33,753 nucleotides of DNA from a virus, in IMG/VR virus record IMGVR_UViG_3300027969_003548, positions 1-33,753 of that record, one strand, 5' to 3'. The position numbers and the translations under genes are program-made. Shown one piece after another: positions 16,656 to 23,785 of this stretch (position 1 is its first letter; every line of letters begins with the position of its first letter). The notes under the pieces were generated by a model. That model ran no database searches. It was not told where the DNA came from and saw nothing but the letters and a program-made list of their open reading frames with translations.

Positions 16656-17102
16656 ATGACAAAAATCACTACCCTGGATCTCAATCCATTCTATCGTAAC
16701 GCTATTGGCGTAGATCAACTTTTTAATCGCATCATAAATCAGATTGATCATCACGGCAATGACGGCACAAACTATCCCCCATATAACATTATTAAAACTG
16801 GAGAAAATACTTTTGAAGTTCAAGTAGCAACTGCCGGCTTTGGTGAGGGAGAAGTTGATGTTGAAGTTAAGGACAATACCCTTATCGTCAAAGGTGTAAA
16901 GGCTGACAAAGATTTGCCAGAAGGACATGAATATTCTCACAAAGGTATTAGTGCTAGAAATTTTGTTCGTACTTTTAGTCTAGCTGATTATGTAGAAGTT
17001 ACTAGTGCGTTTTCTAAAAATGGCATTTTAACTGTAAAGTTAGAACGCAACATTCCAGAAGCACTTCAACCTAAATCTATTGCTATTACCTACGAATCGT
17101 AA
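16656..17102 (+). CDS. Small heat-shock protein, Hsp20/IbpA family
   Basis: A 148-residue alpha-crystallin-type chaperone. The N-terminus (NPFYRNAIGVDQLFNRI) is IbpA-like. The core strands follow: YNIIKTGENTFEVQVATAGF, VDVEVKDNTLIVKG, YSHKGISARNFVRTFSLADYV and the signature KNGILTVKLERNIPE. A C-terminal IAI motif is used for oligomer assembly. It holds unfolding proteins in a soluble state. Genes of this family are frequent in T4-like marine phages. Its neighbours clpX, bS21 and clpS form a protein-quality block. AAAGGAGA precedes the ATG. Confidence 0.92.
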   Translation: MTKITTLDLNPFYRNAIGVDQLFNRIINQIDHHGNDGTNYPPYNIIKTGENTFEVQVATAGFGEGEVDVEVKDNTLIVKGVKADKDLPEGHEYSHKGISARNFVRTFSLADYVEVTSAFSKNGILTVKLERNIPEALQPKSIAITYES

Positions 17103-17124
17103 TATAATATAATTTAGTAAATAC

Positions 17125-17150
17125 AGTACGGGATAATAATGTCCCGTACT
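17125..17150 (+). promoter_or_regulatory. Strong hairpin between hsp20 and clpS
   Basis: A perfect 9-bp stem (AGTACGGGA / TCCCGTACT) with an 8-base loop lies 22 bases after the hsp20 stop and 20 before the clpS ATG. No T-run follows, so it is more likely an mRNA processing or stability element than an intrinsic terminator. Overlapping TATAAT boxes lie just upstream (17103 onward). Confidence 0.6.
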
Positions 17151-17169
17151 AACCAAAAAAGGAATTAGT

Positions 17170-17478
17170 ATGTCGGAACAAGATGTAGTTACAAAGATTG
17201 ATATTAATCACGATCTTAAGGAACCTTCATTATTTAAAGTTATCTATTTAAATGATAACGCAACCACTATGGAATTTGTAGTTGAGTCATTAATGAACTT
17301 TTTTGATTATACCCCAGATACCGCAGTAAAAATTACACAAGATATCCATGAAGCAGGCTCTGCTATTGTAGCAGTATTGCCATACGAAATCGCAGAACAA
17401 AAAGGAATTGAAGTTACAATTTCTGCTCGGTCAGCAAACATGCCTCTGCAGGTTAAATTAGAGCCAGAAACAGATTAA
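17170..17478 (+). CDS. clpS: ClpS, N-degron adaptor protein
   Basis: A 102-residue ClpS. LFKVIYLNDNATTMEFVVESLMNFF contains the Asn-Asp pair that binds the free N-terminus of N-end-rule substrates. IHEAGSAIV contributes the conserved pocket His, and the core ends with AEQKG and NMPLQVKLEPE. The third acidic residue of the usual NDD is Asn here. ClpS normally delivers substrates to ClpA, not ClpX, and no clpA is seen in the window. It may act on host ClpAP or compete with host ClpS; this is inference. AAAGGA precedes the ATG. The stop overlaps the convergent metallophosphoesterase stop. Confidence 0.92.
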   Translation: MSEQDVVTKIDINHDLKEPSLFKVIYLNDNATTMEFVVESLMNFFDYTPDTAVKITQDIHEAGSAIVAVLPYEIAEQKGIEVTISARSANMPLQVKLEPETD

Positions 17479-18257
17479 ACTGATACTGTGATTCTTTTTG
17501 GATAATATACAGGTTGTGAGAATTCAGTATCCCCTCGCCCGCGAGGGTTACTTATATATCTAATGCCATCTATGACAGTATCCACTGGTCTATGATAGTG
17601 ACCAAAACACCATAATTTAATTTTATTTTCGCAATCTTCTTTTATCGCATCTTGAATGCGACTGTTGCCCATATAATTAAATCGCCATGAATCTACTAAT
17701 TGTAAGTCATGTTTGATAATTTCTGGCGTTGGCACTGTATGAGTAACTATAATAATAGACTTTACATCTTGATAAGTTTGTAATTTAGCAACACTGTTTG
17801 ACAGGTAACCAGCGTCACGATACGCTGTTGCATTTATACCTATGGCAGCCATTTGACTAATTTTATCTTTGTGTTGAACCCAGTTTACTGATTGTTCTAA
17901 ATCTAAACTAGGATCAAAATCATAACTCCACCAGCCATTGGTCGCTAGTATAGCAATACCATTCATGACTACAACGTTATCATGAAGATAAATTACATTG
18001 CCCATAGGTGCAATTAATTCTGTTAGTTCATTATAGCTGGTAGTTAAATCTTCGGCATAATCTTTATGTTCATCGTTGCCATCAACATAAAAAACTCCTA
18101 GATAAACTTTACTAAGTTGTTTTAGTGTATCAAGTACAAGAGTCCTGTCTCTAGCAACATCTCCTGCTACTATACAGTATTGTGATGTCGGCTGACCTTC
18201 CCAATCAAAGTTGTCCCAAGTTTCTCTATGTATATCGCTGATAAGATCAAAATTCAT
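17475..18257 (-). CDS. Calcineurin-like metallophosphoesterase
   Basis: A 260-residue protein with the metallophosphoesterase motif series: DLISDIH, VAGDVARD, YVDGNDEH (in place of GNHE), IIIVTHTVP and CFGHYHRP. These supply the two-metal site, so it is probably an active phosphatase, phosphodiesterase or nuclease; the substrate is unknown. It is unlike the PlcP-type enzyme at 19787 in sequence. It overlaps the clpS stop tail-to-tail by 4 bases and has only a poor ribosome site. Confidence 0.82.
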   Translation of the reverse strand: MNFDLISDIHRETWDNFDWEGQPTSQYCIVAGDVARDRTLVLDTLKQLSKVYLGVFYVDGNDEHKDYAEDLTTSYNELTELIAPMGNVIYLHDNVVVMNGIAILATNGWWSYDFDPSLDLEQSVNWVQHKDKISQMAAIGINATAYRDAGYLSNSVAKLQTYQDVKSIIIVTHTVPTPEIIKHDLQLVDSWRFNYMGNSRIQDAIKEDCENKIKLWCFGHYHRPVDTVIDGIRYISNPRGRGDTEFSQPVYYPKRITVSV

Positions 18258-18320
18258 TGAGATGCATCTTTTTATATGGTGTATGTGTATTCATGATAAT
18301 TATTTAACAGGAGATACAAA

Positions 18321-18674
18321 TTGAATATTATTTTTGGAAACAATGAATTAGAGCAGTTAAGAGACAAATATATAGTACTTGAATTAGATACCGTGACTAT
18401 TAAAAGTAGTAAACCTATTACAGCATATTGCGTTATAGAAAATCTACCCATAGATGAAATGCCACGGGTTGATAACTTTAAAAAAATTCATGCTGAATTA
18501 ATGGAAAACTATCGCAATAGAAACTGGGATTTTTGTATACAGGCAATTGAACAATTAATGGGATCCTGGGGTAAACAAATTGATTCATTTTATACAGTAT
18601 TACTTACCAGAATAGCTGAATATAAACAAAATGAACCAGATGAAAACTGGACAGGCGTAATTCCTAAAAATTAA
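18321..18674 (+). CDS. Hypothetical protein, TTG start
   Basis: A 117-residue protein. The start is a TTG at 18321, supported by a good ribosome site (CAGGAGAT) 7 bases before it. It shows LRDKYIVLELDTVTI, a strand-rich first half, and a helical NYRNRNWDFCIQAIEQLMGSW second half. Similar short proteins with a KYxVLELDT start appear familiar from marine phages, but no function is known. Its stop lies 2 bases from the convergent glycosyltransferase stop. Confidence 0.6.
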   Translation: MNIIFGNNELEQLRDKYIVLELDTVTIKSSKPITAYCVIENLPIDEMPRVDNFKKIHAELMENYRNRNWDFCIQAIEQLMGSWGKQIDSFYTVLLTRIAEYKQNEPDENWTGVIPKN

Positions 18675-18676
18675 TT

Positions 18677-19678
18677 TTATTTTTTAGGAACAAGATGTGC
18701 TCTAAATATTTCCCAAGCATATTCCCAACTCCAACGTTCGCTGCCTACTGCTACGCTATCTCTGTTTAATCCAAGGCAGCGATACGTAGCTGTTGATAAT
18801 GATTCATCCATATATCCTGTAACATCTTCGTCAATTACATCTTTTGGACCTTGACATGGGTAAGCAGCAACCGGAGTACCACACGCCATTGCTTCTATCA
18901 TTACAATACCAAATGTTTCCCACTGACTTGGAAATACAAATACATCAGCATTAGCATAATAACTGGCTAATTCTATACCTGTTTTGAAGCCTACAAATTC
19001 AACATCTGGATATTGTTTACGATAAGTTGCTAACATTGGACCATCGCCTACCATTATTTTGCGACAATTAGGAAAGTCTAATTCAAAGAAATCTTTCAAA
19101 TTCTTTTCTTTGCTTACTCTGGCAACACATAGTAAAACTGTCTGTTCATTTTTGTCTATTCTGCTACTAGGATTAAAAATTTCTCTATCCATCCCACGGG
19201 TCCATGAAACAAGTTCGCCATCAAATCCGTGGTCTTGCAATTCTTCAACCATACTTTTAGTAGTAGTTAATACTTTGCCACTATGTTTGTGAAACCAACG
19301 AGCAAATCCCCATGTTAAAACTTCAGGTATTCCAAAAAGTTTTTTAAGACCTTCTGGAAATTTTGTGTGATAGGCAGTATTGTACCGATAATTATGTTTT
19401 TCAAGATATTGCCTAGCACACAAACCAATCGGACCCTCAGTGGCAATGTGAATATGATCAGGATTAATATCCTCAATTATTTTGCCAATCTTCCATGGAA
19501 AGGCAATCTTAATTTGATTGTAGCCAGGGCAGTCAACATAGCGAAAACGCATTGGATCAATATATACAATGCGATAGTTGTTCCGAATAGCACACGCCTC
19601 AATATTTTTATAGGTAGTGACTACGCCATTAATCTGATCCGGTAAATTGTCAGTTACTATTAGAATTGTTTTTTGCAT
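18677..19678 (-). CDS. GT4 glycosyltransferase, Agt-like (diacylglycerol glycosylation)
   Basis: A 333-residue GT-B glycosyltransferase. The N-terminal half shows NGVVTTYKNIE, HIATEGPIGLCARQYL and YHTKFPEGL. The C-terminal half has VARVSKEKNL, VGDGP, and the GT4 EX7E motif in WETFGIVMIEAMACGTPVAAYPCQGP. The HIATEGPxGL...YHTxFPE pattern is that of the glycosyltransferases paired with PlcP in proteobacteria, which sugar-coat diacylglycerol to replace phospholipids when phosphate is scarce. The gene lies downstream of a PlcP-like gene on the same strand, strengthening this reading. The sugar donor (glucose or glucuronate) cannot be told. It is slightly shorter than bacterial homologues. Confidence 0.85.
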   Translation of the reverse strand: MQKTILIVTDNLPDQINGVVTTYKNIEACAIRNNYRIVYIDPMRFRYVDCPGYNQIKIAFPWKIGKIIEDINPDHIHIATEGPIGLCARQYLEKHNYRYNTAYHTKFPEGLKKLFGIPEVLTWGFARWFHKHSGKVLTTTKSMVEELQDHGFDGELVSWTRGMDREIFNPSSRIDKNEQTVLLCVARVSKEKNLKDFFELDFPNCRKIMVGDGPMLATYRKQYPDVEFVGFKTGIELASYYANADVFVFPSQWETFGIVMIEAMACGTPVAAYPCQGPKDVIDEDVTGYMDESLSTATYRCLGLNRDSVAVGSERWSWEYAWEIFRAHLVPKK

Positions 19679-19833
19679 TCGCCCACTACCTTAAAATTTT
19701 CAAATTTAATCCAATATTTCATATTGGCTTTAGCATACTCACATGCAGCTTGATTTTCAAACGGAATTTGTATTTTTGCTGGTATGTCATTGGAGTTGTT
19801 GATGTGTACTGCTATCAGTAATAATATCCACAT
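19660..19833 (-). CDS. Small exported-type protein hidden between plcP-like and agt-like genes
   Basis: A 57-residue ORF in a third frame, overlapping the last 47 bases of the PlcP-like gene and the first 19 of the glycosyltransferase. It starts at an ATG with AGGAGA 7 bases before it. It opens MWILLLIAVHINNSN, a short hydrophobic signal or anchor, and continues with IPFENQAACEYAKANMKYW and FKVVGECKKQF. The paired cysteines and ENQAAC-type pattern are typical of small phage periplasmic proteins. It fills the 108-base gap between the two lipid genes, so it is likely real and co-expressed. Its function is unknown. Confidence 0.6.
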   Translation of the reverse strand: MWILLLIAVHINNSNDIPAKIQIPFENQAACEYAKANMKYWIKFENFKVVGECKKQF

Positions 19834-20587
19834 GATCTTTCTCCTGTATCCAAGTAACTATTTCCCATTGTCCATCATGATGCTCTACTAATGCGGTACA
19901 ACTTTCCACCCAATCGCCATCGTTCATGTACGTAACACCATCTATTTCTTTTATCTCTGCGTGATGTATGTGTCCGCAAATTACCCCATCGAATCCTTTT
20001 TTCTTACAATATGAAGCTAAGTTCTTTTCAAATTGAAATATAAAGTCTACTGCTCGCTTAACTCGGCGTTTGAGATATTGACTAAGACTCCAGTAACCAA
20101 ACCCCATACGATGCCTAATCCAATTAAATTTACTGTTAAGAGAAAGCACTGTATCATATGCCCTATCACCTAAGAAACTGATCCATGGCGCCAATCTAGT
20201 GATACCGTCAAATAAATCTCCGTGGGTAACTAGATATCTTTTTCCATCTATGCCGACATGTTCTGCTTGATTCATTATTTCTATTTGTCCAAAACCAATG
20301 CCATATGGTATTAATGGACGAAGAAATTCATCATGATTTCCTGCTATGTAAATTATTTTTGTACCACGCTTGGCATGTCCTAATACACGACGAATTACAT
20401 TGCTATGACTTTGATTCCATTTCCAACGATTTTGTTGAATTTTCCATGCATCAATTATGTCACCTACCATGTATAATGTATCACATGTATTGTTTTTAAG
20501 AAAATTATTTAATTGATTAGCCTTACAGTCTTTGGTTCCCAAATGAACATCGGAAATAAAAATTGTTCTGTACTTTTTTTCTGACAT
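19787..20587 (-). CDS. PlcP-like metallophosphoesterase (phospholipase C type; LpxH-related)
   Basis: A 266-residue enzyme: TIFISDVHLGTKD, YMVGDIIDAW, IYIAGNHDEFLRP, YLVTHGDLFDG, and VICGHIHHAEI...GVTYMNDGDWVESCTALVEHHDG. The metal ligands are complete. This order and the WVESCTALVEHHDG end match the manganese-dependent PlcP family, which splits phosphatidyl lipids to diacylglycerol under phosphate limitation; LpxH is the more distant alternative. The Agt-like gene follows it. Together they could convert host phospholipid to glycolipid and free phosphate. Its upstream region holds TATAAT/AATAAATA (20663-20673). Confidence 0.85.
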   Translation of the reverse strand: MSEKKYRTIFISDVHLGTKDCKANQLNNFLKNNTCDTLYMVGDIIDAWKIQQNRWKWNQSHSNVIRRVLGHAKRGTKIIYIAGNHDEFLRPLIPYGIGFGQIEIMNQAEHVGIDGKRYLVTHGDLFDGITRLAPWISFLGDRAYDTVLSLNSKFNWIRHRMGFGYWSLSQYLKRRVKRAVDFIFQFEKNLASYCKKKGFDGVICGHIHHAEIKEIDGVTYMNDGDWVESCTALVEHHDGQWEIVTWIQEKDHVDIITDSSTHQQLQ

Positions 20588-20662
20588 TTGTGATCCAAAA
20601 GTTACTGGTTACGAGTTCCAGTGATACTCTATCTTGTACCCGATTTTAAGTTACCGCACTAG

Positions 20663-20673
20663 TATTTATTATA
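20663..20673 (-). promoter_or_regulatory. Promoter-like element for the plcP-agt unit
   Basis: On the minus strand TATAAT (20668-20673) overlaps AATAAATA (20663-20670), the same overlapping arrangement as before hsp20. No strong -35 is visible. It lies 76 bases before the PlcP-like ATG. Confidence 0.4.
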
Positions 20674-20690
20674 ATAGCAGCACTTAACTG

Positions 20691-20897
20691 TTACTTTTTT
20701 GTTACTGTTCCCATAATATAATATGGCATGAAATAAACGGTTAGCATATTTAACACCATCATATTATATATTTCGTTACTCCAATACTTGTTAATATCTT
20801 GCTGTGTAGGTTTATACATTTGACTAAATGCTAATGGCAGTGGTGTCATATCTAACATATATACCCTTGATAGCAAATATTTATCTATTTTTATCAT
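20691..20897 (-). CDS. Possible small hydrophobic-ended protein
   Basis: A 68-residue ORF (MIKIDKYLLSRVYMLDMTPL start; hydrophobic MMVLNMLTVYFMPYYIMG end). It has no clear ribosome site, and it is the only ORF in the 430-base gap between the PlcP-like gene and the UvdE operon. It may be a small membrane protein, or just an open frame. The family is not recognised. Confidence 0.3.
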   Translation of the reverse strand: MIKIDKYLLSRVYMLDMTPLPLAFSQMYKPTQQDINKYWSNEIYNMMVLNMLTVYFMPYYIMGTVTKK

Positions 20898-20982
20898 AGC
20901 AATAATTGATTAGATCTGAACTAGTTTTTCTGCCAAATTTTGGTAAAGATACATTTGACAACGTTTTGGCTATATTAACCGA

Positions 20983-21011
20983 TTGACAATCCTTGCATAA
21001 CACAGTATAAT
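20983..21011 (+). promoter_or_regulatory. Consensus sigma70 promoter giving a near-leaderless transcript
   Basis: TTGACA (20983-20988), a 17-base spacer, TATAAT (21006-21011), all perfect. The ATG at 21018 is about where transcription should begin, so the mRNA should have no leader or almost none. Confidence 0.85.
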
Positions 21012-21017
21012 AGTGTT

Positions 21018-21230
21018 ATGAAAGATAGTTTACCATTAACCTCTAAACAGGTAGAATTTGCCCATGCCTCCAAAATGATACGATACTGTCGTTTAAATTT
21101 TGGTCCGCGTGGGGAACGATGGGATTTTGATGGTGTAAAATATATTAGATTTCAGTTTAAGGAGGAGAAAGACCGCACTTGGTTTTACTTTGTTTTCGCA
21201 AATGATATAAAGGATCCACATGAAAGGTAA
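21018..21230 (+). CDS. Small hypothetical protein, first gene of the uvdE unit
   Basis: A 70-residue protein whose ATG sits at the predicted transcription start. It shows SKMIRYCRLNFGPRGERWDF and YIRFQFKEEKDRTWFYFVF. The C-terminal FxF...TWFxFxF pattern is like that of the small paralogue group at 25679-27295. It overlaps the UvdE gene by 11 bases. It could be a genuine small protein or mainly a translational lead-in for uvdE. Its function is unknown. Confidence 0.6.
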   Translation: MKDSLPLTSKQVEFAHASKMIRYCRLNFGPRGERWDFDGVKYIRFQFKEEKDRTWFYFVFANDIKDPHER

Positions 21231-22257
21231 GCTGGGATTTGCTTGCAAATGGATTGATCACCCCGATCAAGTCAATGGTATTAAACCATCTGACGATGCT
21301 AAGAAGTACAATACAGGAGGCACTACCGTAGCATGGCTAAATCGCCAGACTAGGGAAGTTGCTGAACAAAAACTCTGGGACTTAATGGTACAAAATATTG
21401 AGTCCACATATCAACTTGTTAATAAGGTAGGAAATTTAGATGAACACCTTCGTATGGTTCGCATTAGTAGTGATATTTTACCAGTCTATACTCATGATAG
21501 CTGGCGTTATTTTTGGCGTTTGCCTGACGTTATCAATTACCTCGGAACGGCGTTCAATAAAGTTGGCGACAGGGCTAGGAGCAGTGGGGTGCGTCTTAGC
21601 TTCCATCCTGGTCAGTTCTGCGTTCTGGCTTCAGATTCTGACAGCATTGTTTCTAGATCAATAGAGGAGTTTGAATATCATGCGGACATGGCAAGATGGA
21701 TGGGCTACGGGAAAAAATTCCAAGACTTCAAAATCAACGTGCATATTGCTGGGCGGCAAGGGCCAGAGGGTATTAGGAAAGTCTTGGGTAGCCTCAGTGC
21801 GGAAGCCCGAAACTGCATCACTATTGAAAATGAAGAAAATGCATGGGGGTTAGATGATGCTCTTACTATTAGCGATATTGTTCCTATTGTGCTTGATATT
21901 CATCACCATTGGTGTCGTGAAGGCGAATACATTGCAGCCAATTCCGATCGGATTGCTCGTGTGGTGGATAGCTGGCGTGGTGTCAGGCCTACTTTACATT
22001 ATAGTGTTAGTAGAGAAGATTGGCTCCCAGACCATGATGTAAATGTATTGCCAGACTATAATAAGCTATTAGCAGAAGGTAAAAACAAACAAAAGTTACG
22101 AGCACATAGTAATTTTATGTGGAATACTGCTTGCAATGAATGGGCATTATCTCATTTGTCCTGGGCAGATATTATGGTAGAATCAAAAGGAAAGAATCTT
22201 TCTTCCTTTAACTTATATAGGCAGTGGAAAAATGGAATTGATTACAGTAGCCAGTAG
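21220..22257 (+). CDS. UV-damage endonuclease, UvdE/UvsE family
   Basis: A 345-residue TIM-barrel endonuclease of the UvdE family, which nicks DNA 5' of UV photoproducts in alternative excision repair. Family blocks are KLGFACKWI, HLRMVRISSDILPVYTH, VRLSFHPGQFCVLAS, FKINVHIAGRQG, CITIENEENAWGLDD, VPIVLDIHHHWC and LRAHSNFMWN. The several His, Glu and Asp of the metal centre are visible in these blocks. It is driven with the small upstream gene by a perfect sigma70 promoter, suggesting early expression for protecting phage DNA in sunlit water. Its last 26 bases overlap the next gene. Confidence 0.9.
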   Translation: MKGKLGFACKWIDHPDQVNGIKPSDDAKKYNTGGTTVAWLNRQTREVAEQKLWDLMVQNIESTYQLVNKVGNLDEHLRMVRISSDILPVYTHDSWRYFWRLPDVINYLGTAFNKVGDRARSSGVRLSFHPGQFCVLASDSDSIVSRSIEEFEYHADMARWMGYGKKFQDFKINVHIAGRQGPEGIRKVLGSLSAEARNCITIENEENAWGLDDALTISDIVPIVLDIHHHWCREGEYIAANSDRIARVVDSWRGVRPTLHYSVSREDWLPDHDVNVLPDYNKLLAEGKNKQKLRAHSNFMWNTACNEWALSHLSWADIMVESKGKNLSSFNLYRQWKNGIDYSSQ

Positions 22258-22531
22258 TAATATCTGGCAATATATTAAGCAAGATTGGCATAGCAATCGT
22301 ACCAGATTTCTAGCAGAAGTCTTTGCCTGGCTATGTTCGTTGGTAAGCGCAATTATATTTGCGGTAACGGTTCCAACCATTCCAGTAATTCCACTTTATA
22401 CTATCTTTATCAGTGGATGTATTGCTACTGCCTGGGCATGCTGGACCAGACGGAGTTTTGGACTATTAATCAACGCTGTCTGTCTGGTCGTTATTGATGC
22501 AATTGGACTGATTCGTATGCTGCTTATGTAG
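22232..22531 (+). CDS. Small inner-membrane protein
   Basis: A 99-residue protein with a short polar N-terminus (IWQYIKQDWHSNRTRF) and three hydrophobic segments: FLAEVFAWLCSLVSAIIFAV, VIPLYTIFISGCIATAWACW and FGLLINAVCLVVIDAIGLIRMLL. It starts inside the 3' end of uvdE in another frame and overlaps the convergent next gene by 8 bases at its end. The family is not recognised; a small multi-pass host membrane modifier is possible. Confidence 0.62.
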   Translation: MELITVASSNIWQYIKQDWHSNRTRFLAEVFAWLCSLVSAIIFAVTVPTIPVIPLYTIFISGCIATAWACWTRRSFGLLINAVCLVVIDAIGLIRMLLM

Positions 22532-22724
22532 CAGCAGTCTTTTTGCGTCTTCTGGTAGTTTTGACGGCTCCTGTGGCCTCTTTTTTATCTGCCACAACTG
22601 GTGCCGGTTCTTCAACTGGTGCCGCTACAACTGGTGTAGGTGCTTCCACTTTATATGGCGCTGGCTCTACTACCGCCACTGGCTTAGGTGAAAGTCCAAA
22701 TAATCTTTTTAAAAATGCTAACAT
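22524..22724 (-). CDS. Small Pro/Ala/Val-rich protein with basic C-terminus
   Basis: A 66-residue protein with an AGGAGA ribosome site. It starts MLAFLKRLFGLSP, an amphipathic helix, followed by about 40 residues of Pro-Val-Ala-Glu repeats and a basic end KTTRRRKKTAAT, similar in style to histone-H1-like or AlgP-like tails. It may bind DNA or sit at the membrane through its N-terminal helix. The opposite-strand frame over the same bases lacks a ribosome site and is rejected. Confidence 0.62.
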   Translation of the reverse strand: MLAFLKRLFGLSPKPVAVVEPAPYKVEAPTPVVAAPVEEPAPVVADKKEATGAVKTTRRRKKTAAT

Positions 22725-22771
22725 AGTAATCTCCTGATATTATATTTAACTTATTTTTAATATAGGTAGAA

Positions 22772-23371
22772 TTATTCTACAATGAATTTATTATTCTTTT
22801 TATAGTTTTCTTCTTTCGTAATAATTCTAAGATTGTTCTCTACATGAAGTCCACATACTAGTGGATGTTTAAGAGGTATGATATGATCAACTTGATATGA
22901 AATTCCAGTATCAGCAGACAGTCTCTTAGATTCTTCATAAATTTTTTTTATTTTTTCTTTATCCGCCCATTTAGGAGTAACTATTTTTAATAAATCATTA
23001 CGATCATAAAATTTTCTACGATCACCACTGATATCTATTTGTTTTCCTTTTTTTAAAGCTTTTAATAATTTCCATTGTAATATAGGACCCATGAAATCAA
23101 CAGATGTATTCTCTTGAGTTTTTTGACTAATAGCTGTGACTTTTTCTTTTTTAATTGAAGTTTTTTTATTCTCTCTCAATACTAATTTTTCTTTTTTAAT
23201 GGGAGTTTTTATCTTTTCAACTAAAACTAATTTTTTTGGTTCTATTGGTTCAACTAATTTATGTTTGCGAGACGCACTAAATTTTGCTGCATGAGATCTA
23301 CTGCAAAAGTTCCATCTCCAATTTCTAGTTGGGTTGTTACATTCAGGTAATTTACAAAGTTTAGTTTCCAT
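22772..23371 (-). CDS. HNH endonuclease with Cys-rich N-terminus
   Basis: A 199-residue mobile-type endonuclease. The N-terminus (CKLPECNNPTRNWRWNFCS) is a small zinc-binding knuckle. A Lys-rich linker holds two copies of KLVL...K(T)...IKKEK. The catalytic part is YQVDHIIPLKHP...HVENNLRIITKEEN...KKNNKF, the HNH (DHxxPL...N...N) pattern. It probably cuts phage DNA as a free-standing homing enzyme. It is very AT-rich and has no visible ribosome site, like a recent insertion. It sits alone between oppositely regulated small genes. Confidence 0.82.
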   Translation of the reverse strand: METKLCKLPECNNPTRNWRWNFCSRSHAAKFSASRKHKLVEPIEPKKLVLVEKIKTPIKKEKLVLRENKKTSIKKEKVTAISQKTQENTSVDFMGPILQWKLLKALKKGKQIDISGDRRKFYDRNDLLKIVTPKWADKEKIKKIYEESKRLSADTGISYQVDHIIPLKHPLVCGLHVENNLRIITKEENYKKNNKFIVE

Positions 23372-23470
23372 ATATTTATTTTCAAATTTGTGCGGTACAA
23401 CATAAATAACTTTATATGCTCGTTTACGATAACGGCATAATCATTAGTATACTTATAAGGAAATCACAAA

Positions 23471-23629
23471 ATGAAAACTTTTTTAAAATGGATCACAAGT
23501 CTATTCGATACACCTTCATACGGACAACGTATGGAAAAATATATTACCAGCAAAAATCCCACCAACATTGCCGATGTTGAATACTGGGCCAGTACATTTG
23601 AGCGCGGCGTACAAAAGGGGTTAATTTAA
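23471..23629 (+). CDS. Small hypothetical protein (52 residues)
   Basis: A 52-residue ORF with AAGGAAATC as ribosome site: MKTFLKWITSLFDTPSYG, then MEKYITSKNPTNIADVEYW and FERGVQKGLI. The amphipathic N-terminal helix followed by an ADVEYW segment resembles small bacterial DUF3563-type proteins, a weak match. Its TAA overlaps the next ATG (TAATG). Confidence 0.55.
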   Translation: MKTFLKWITSLFDTPSYGQRMEKYITSKNPTNIADVEYWASTFERGVQKGLI

Positions 23630-23718
23630 TGAGAAAATTTTTAAAAGCAGTTCTATCCGCAATTATTGAAGCCAGAATGCGTCAGGCTAGACTTGATATC
23701 AGATATAGATATTATTGA
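23629..23718 (+). CDS. Very small basic protein (29 residues)
   Basis: A 29-residue ORF coupled to the previous gene by TAATG: MRKFLKAVLSAIIEARMRQA, then RLDIRYRYY. It is a basic amphipathic helix with a Tyr-rich end. Coupling, and the similar style to the first gene's MKTFLKW start, suggest that both are real and co-translated. The function is unknown. Confidence 0.45.
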   Translation: MRKFLKAVLSAIIEARMRQARLDIRYRYY

Positions 23719-23735
23719 TATTTTACCAAAAATGC

Positions 23736-23773
23736 TTGACAATATTGTTGCAATGCAATATAATATATAAATA
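23736..23773 (+). promoter_or_regulatory. Dual promoter: consensus sigma70 plus T4-type late octamer
   Basis: TTGACA (23736-23741), a 17-base spacer, TATAAT (23759-23764), followed at 23766-23773 by TATAAATA. The phasin gene may thus be read both early by host polymerase and late by phage-modified polymerase. Confidence 0.75.
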
Positions 23774-23785
23774 AGATAGAGAACA

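Noticed and set aside
17125-17150. Rho-independent terminator between hsp20 and clpS
   Set aside because: The stem is strong, but it is followed by AACCAAAAAA rather than a T-run.
22543-22737. Plus-strand frame opposite the Pro/Ala-rich small gene
   Set aside because: It has no ribosome site and a Thr/Gly/Ala composition from antisense of Pro/Val/Ala codons; the minus frame has AGGAGA.
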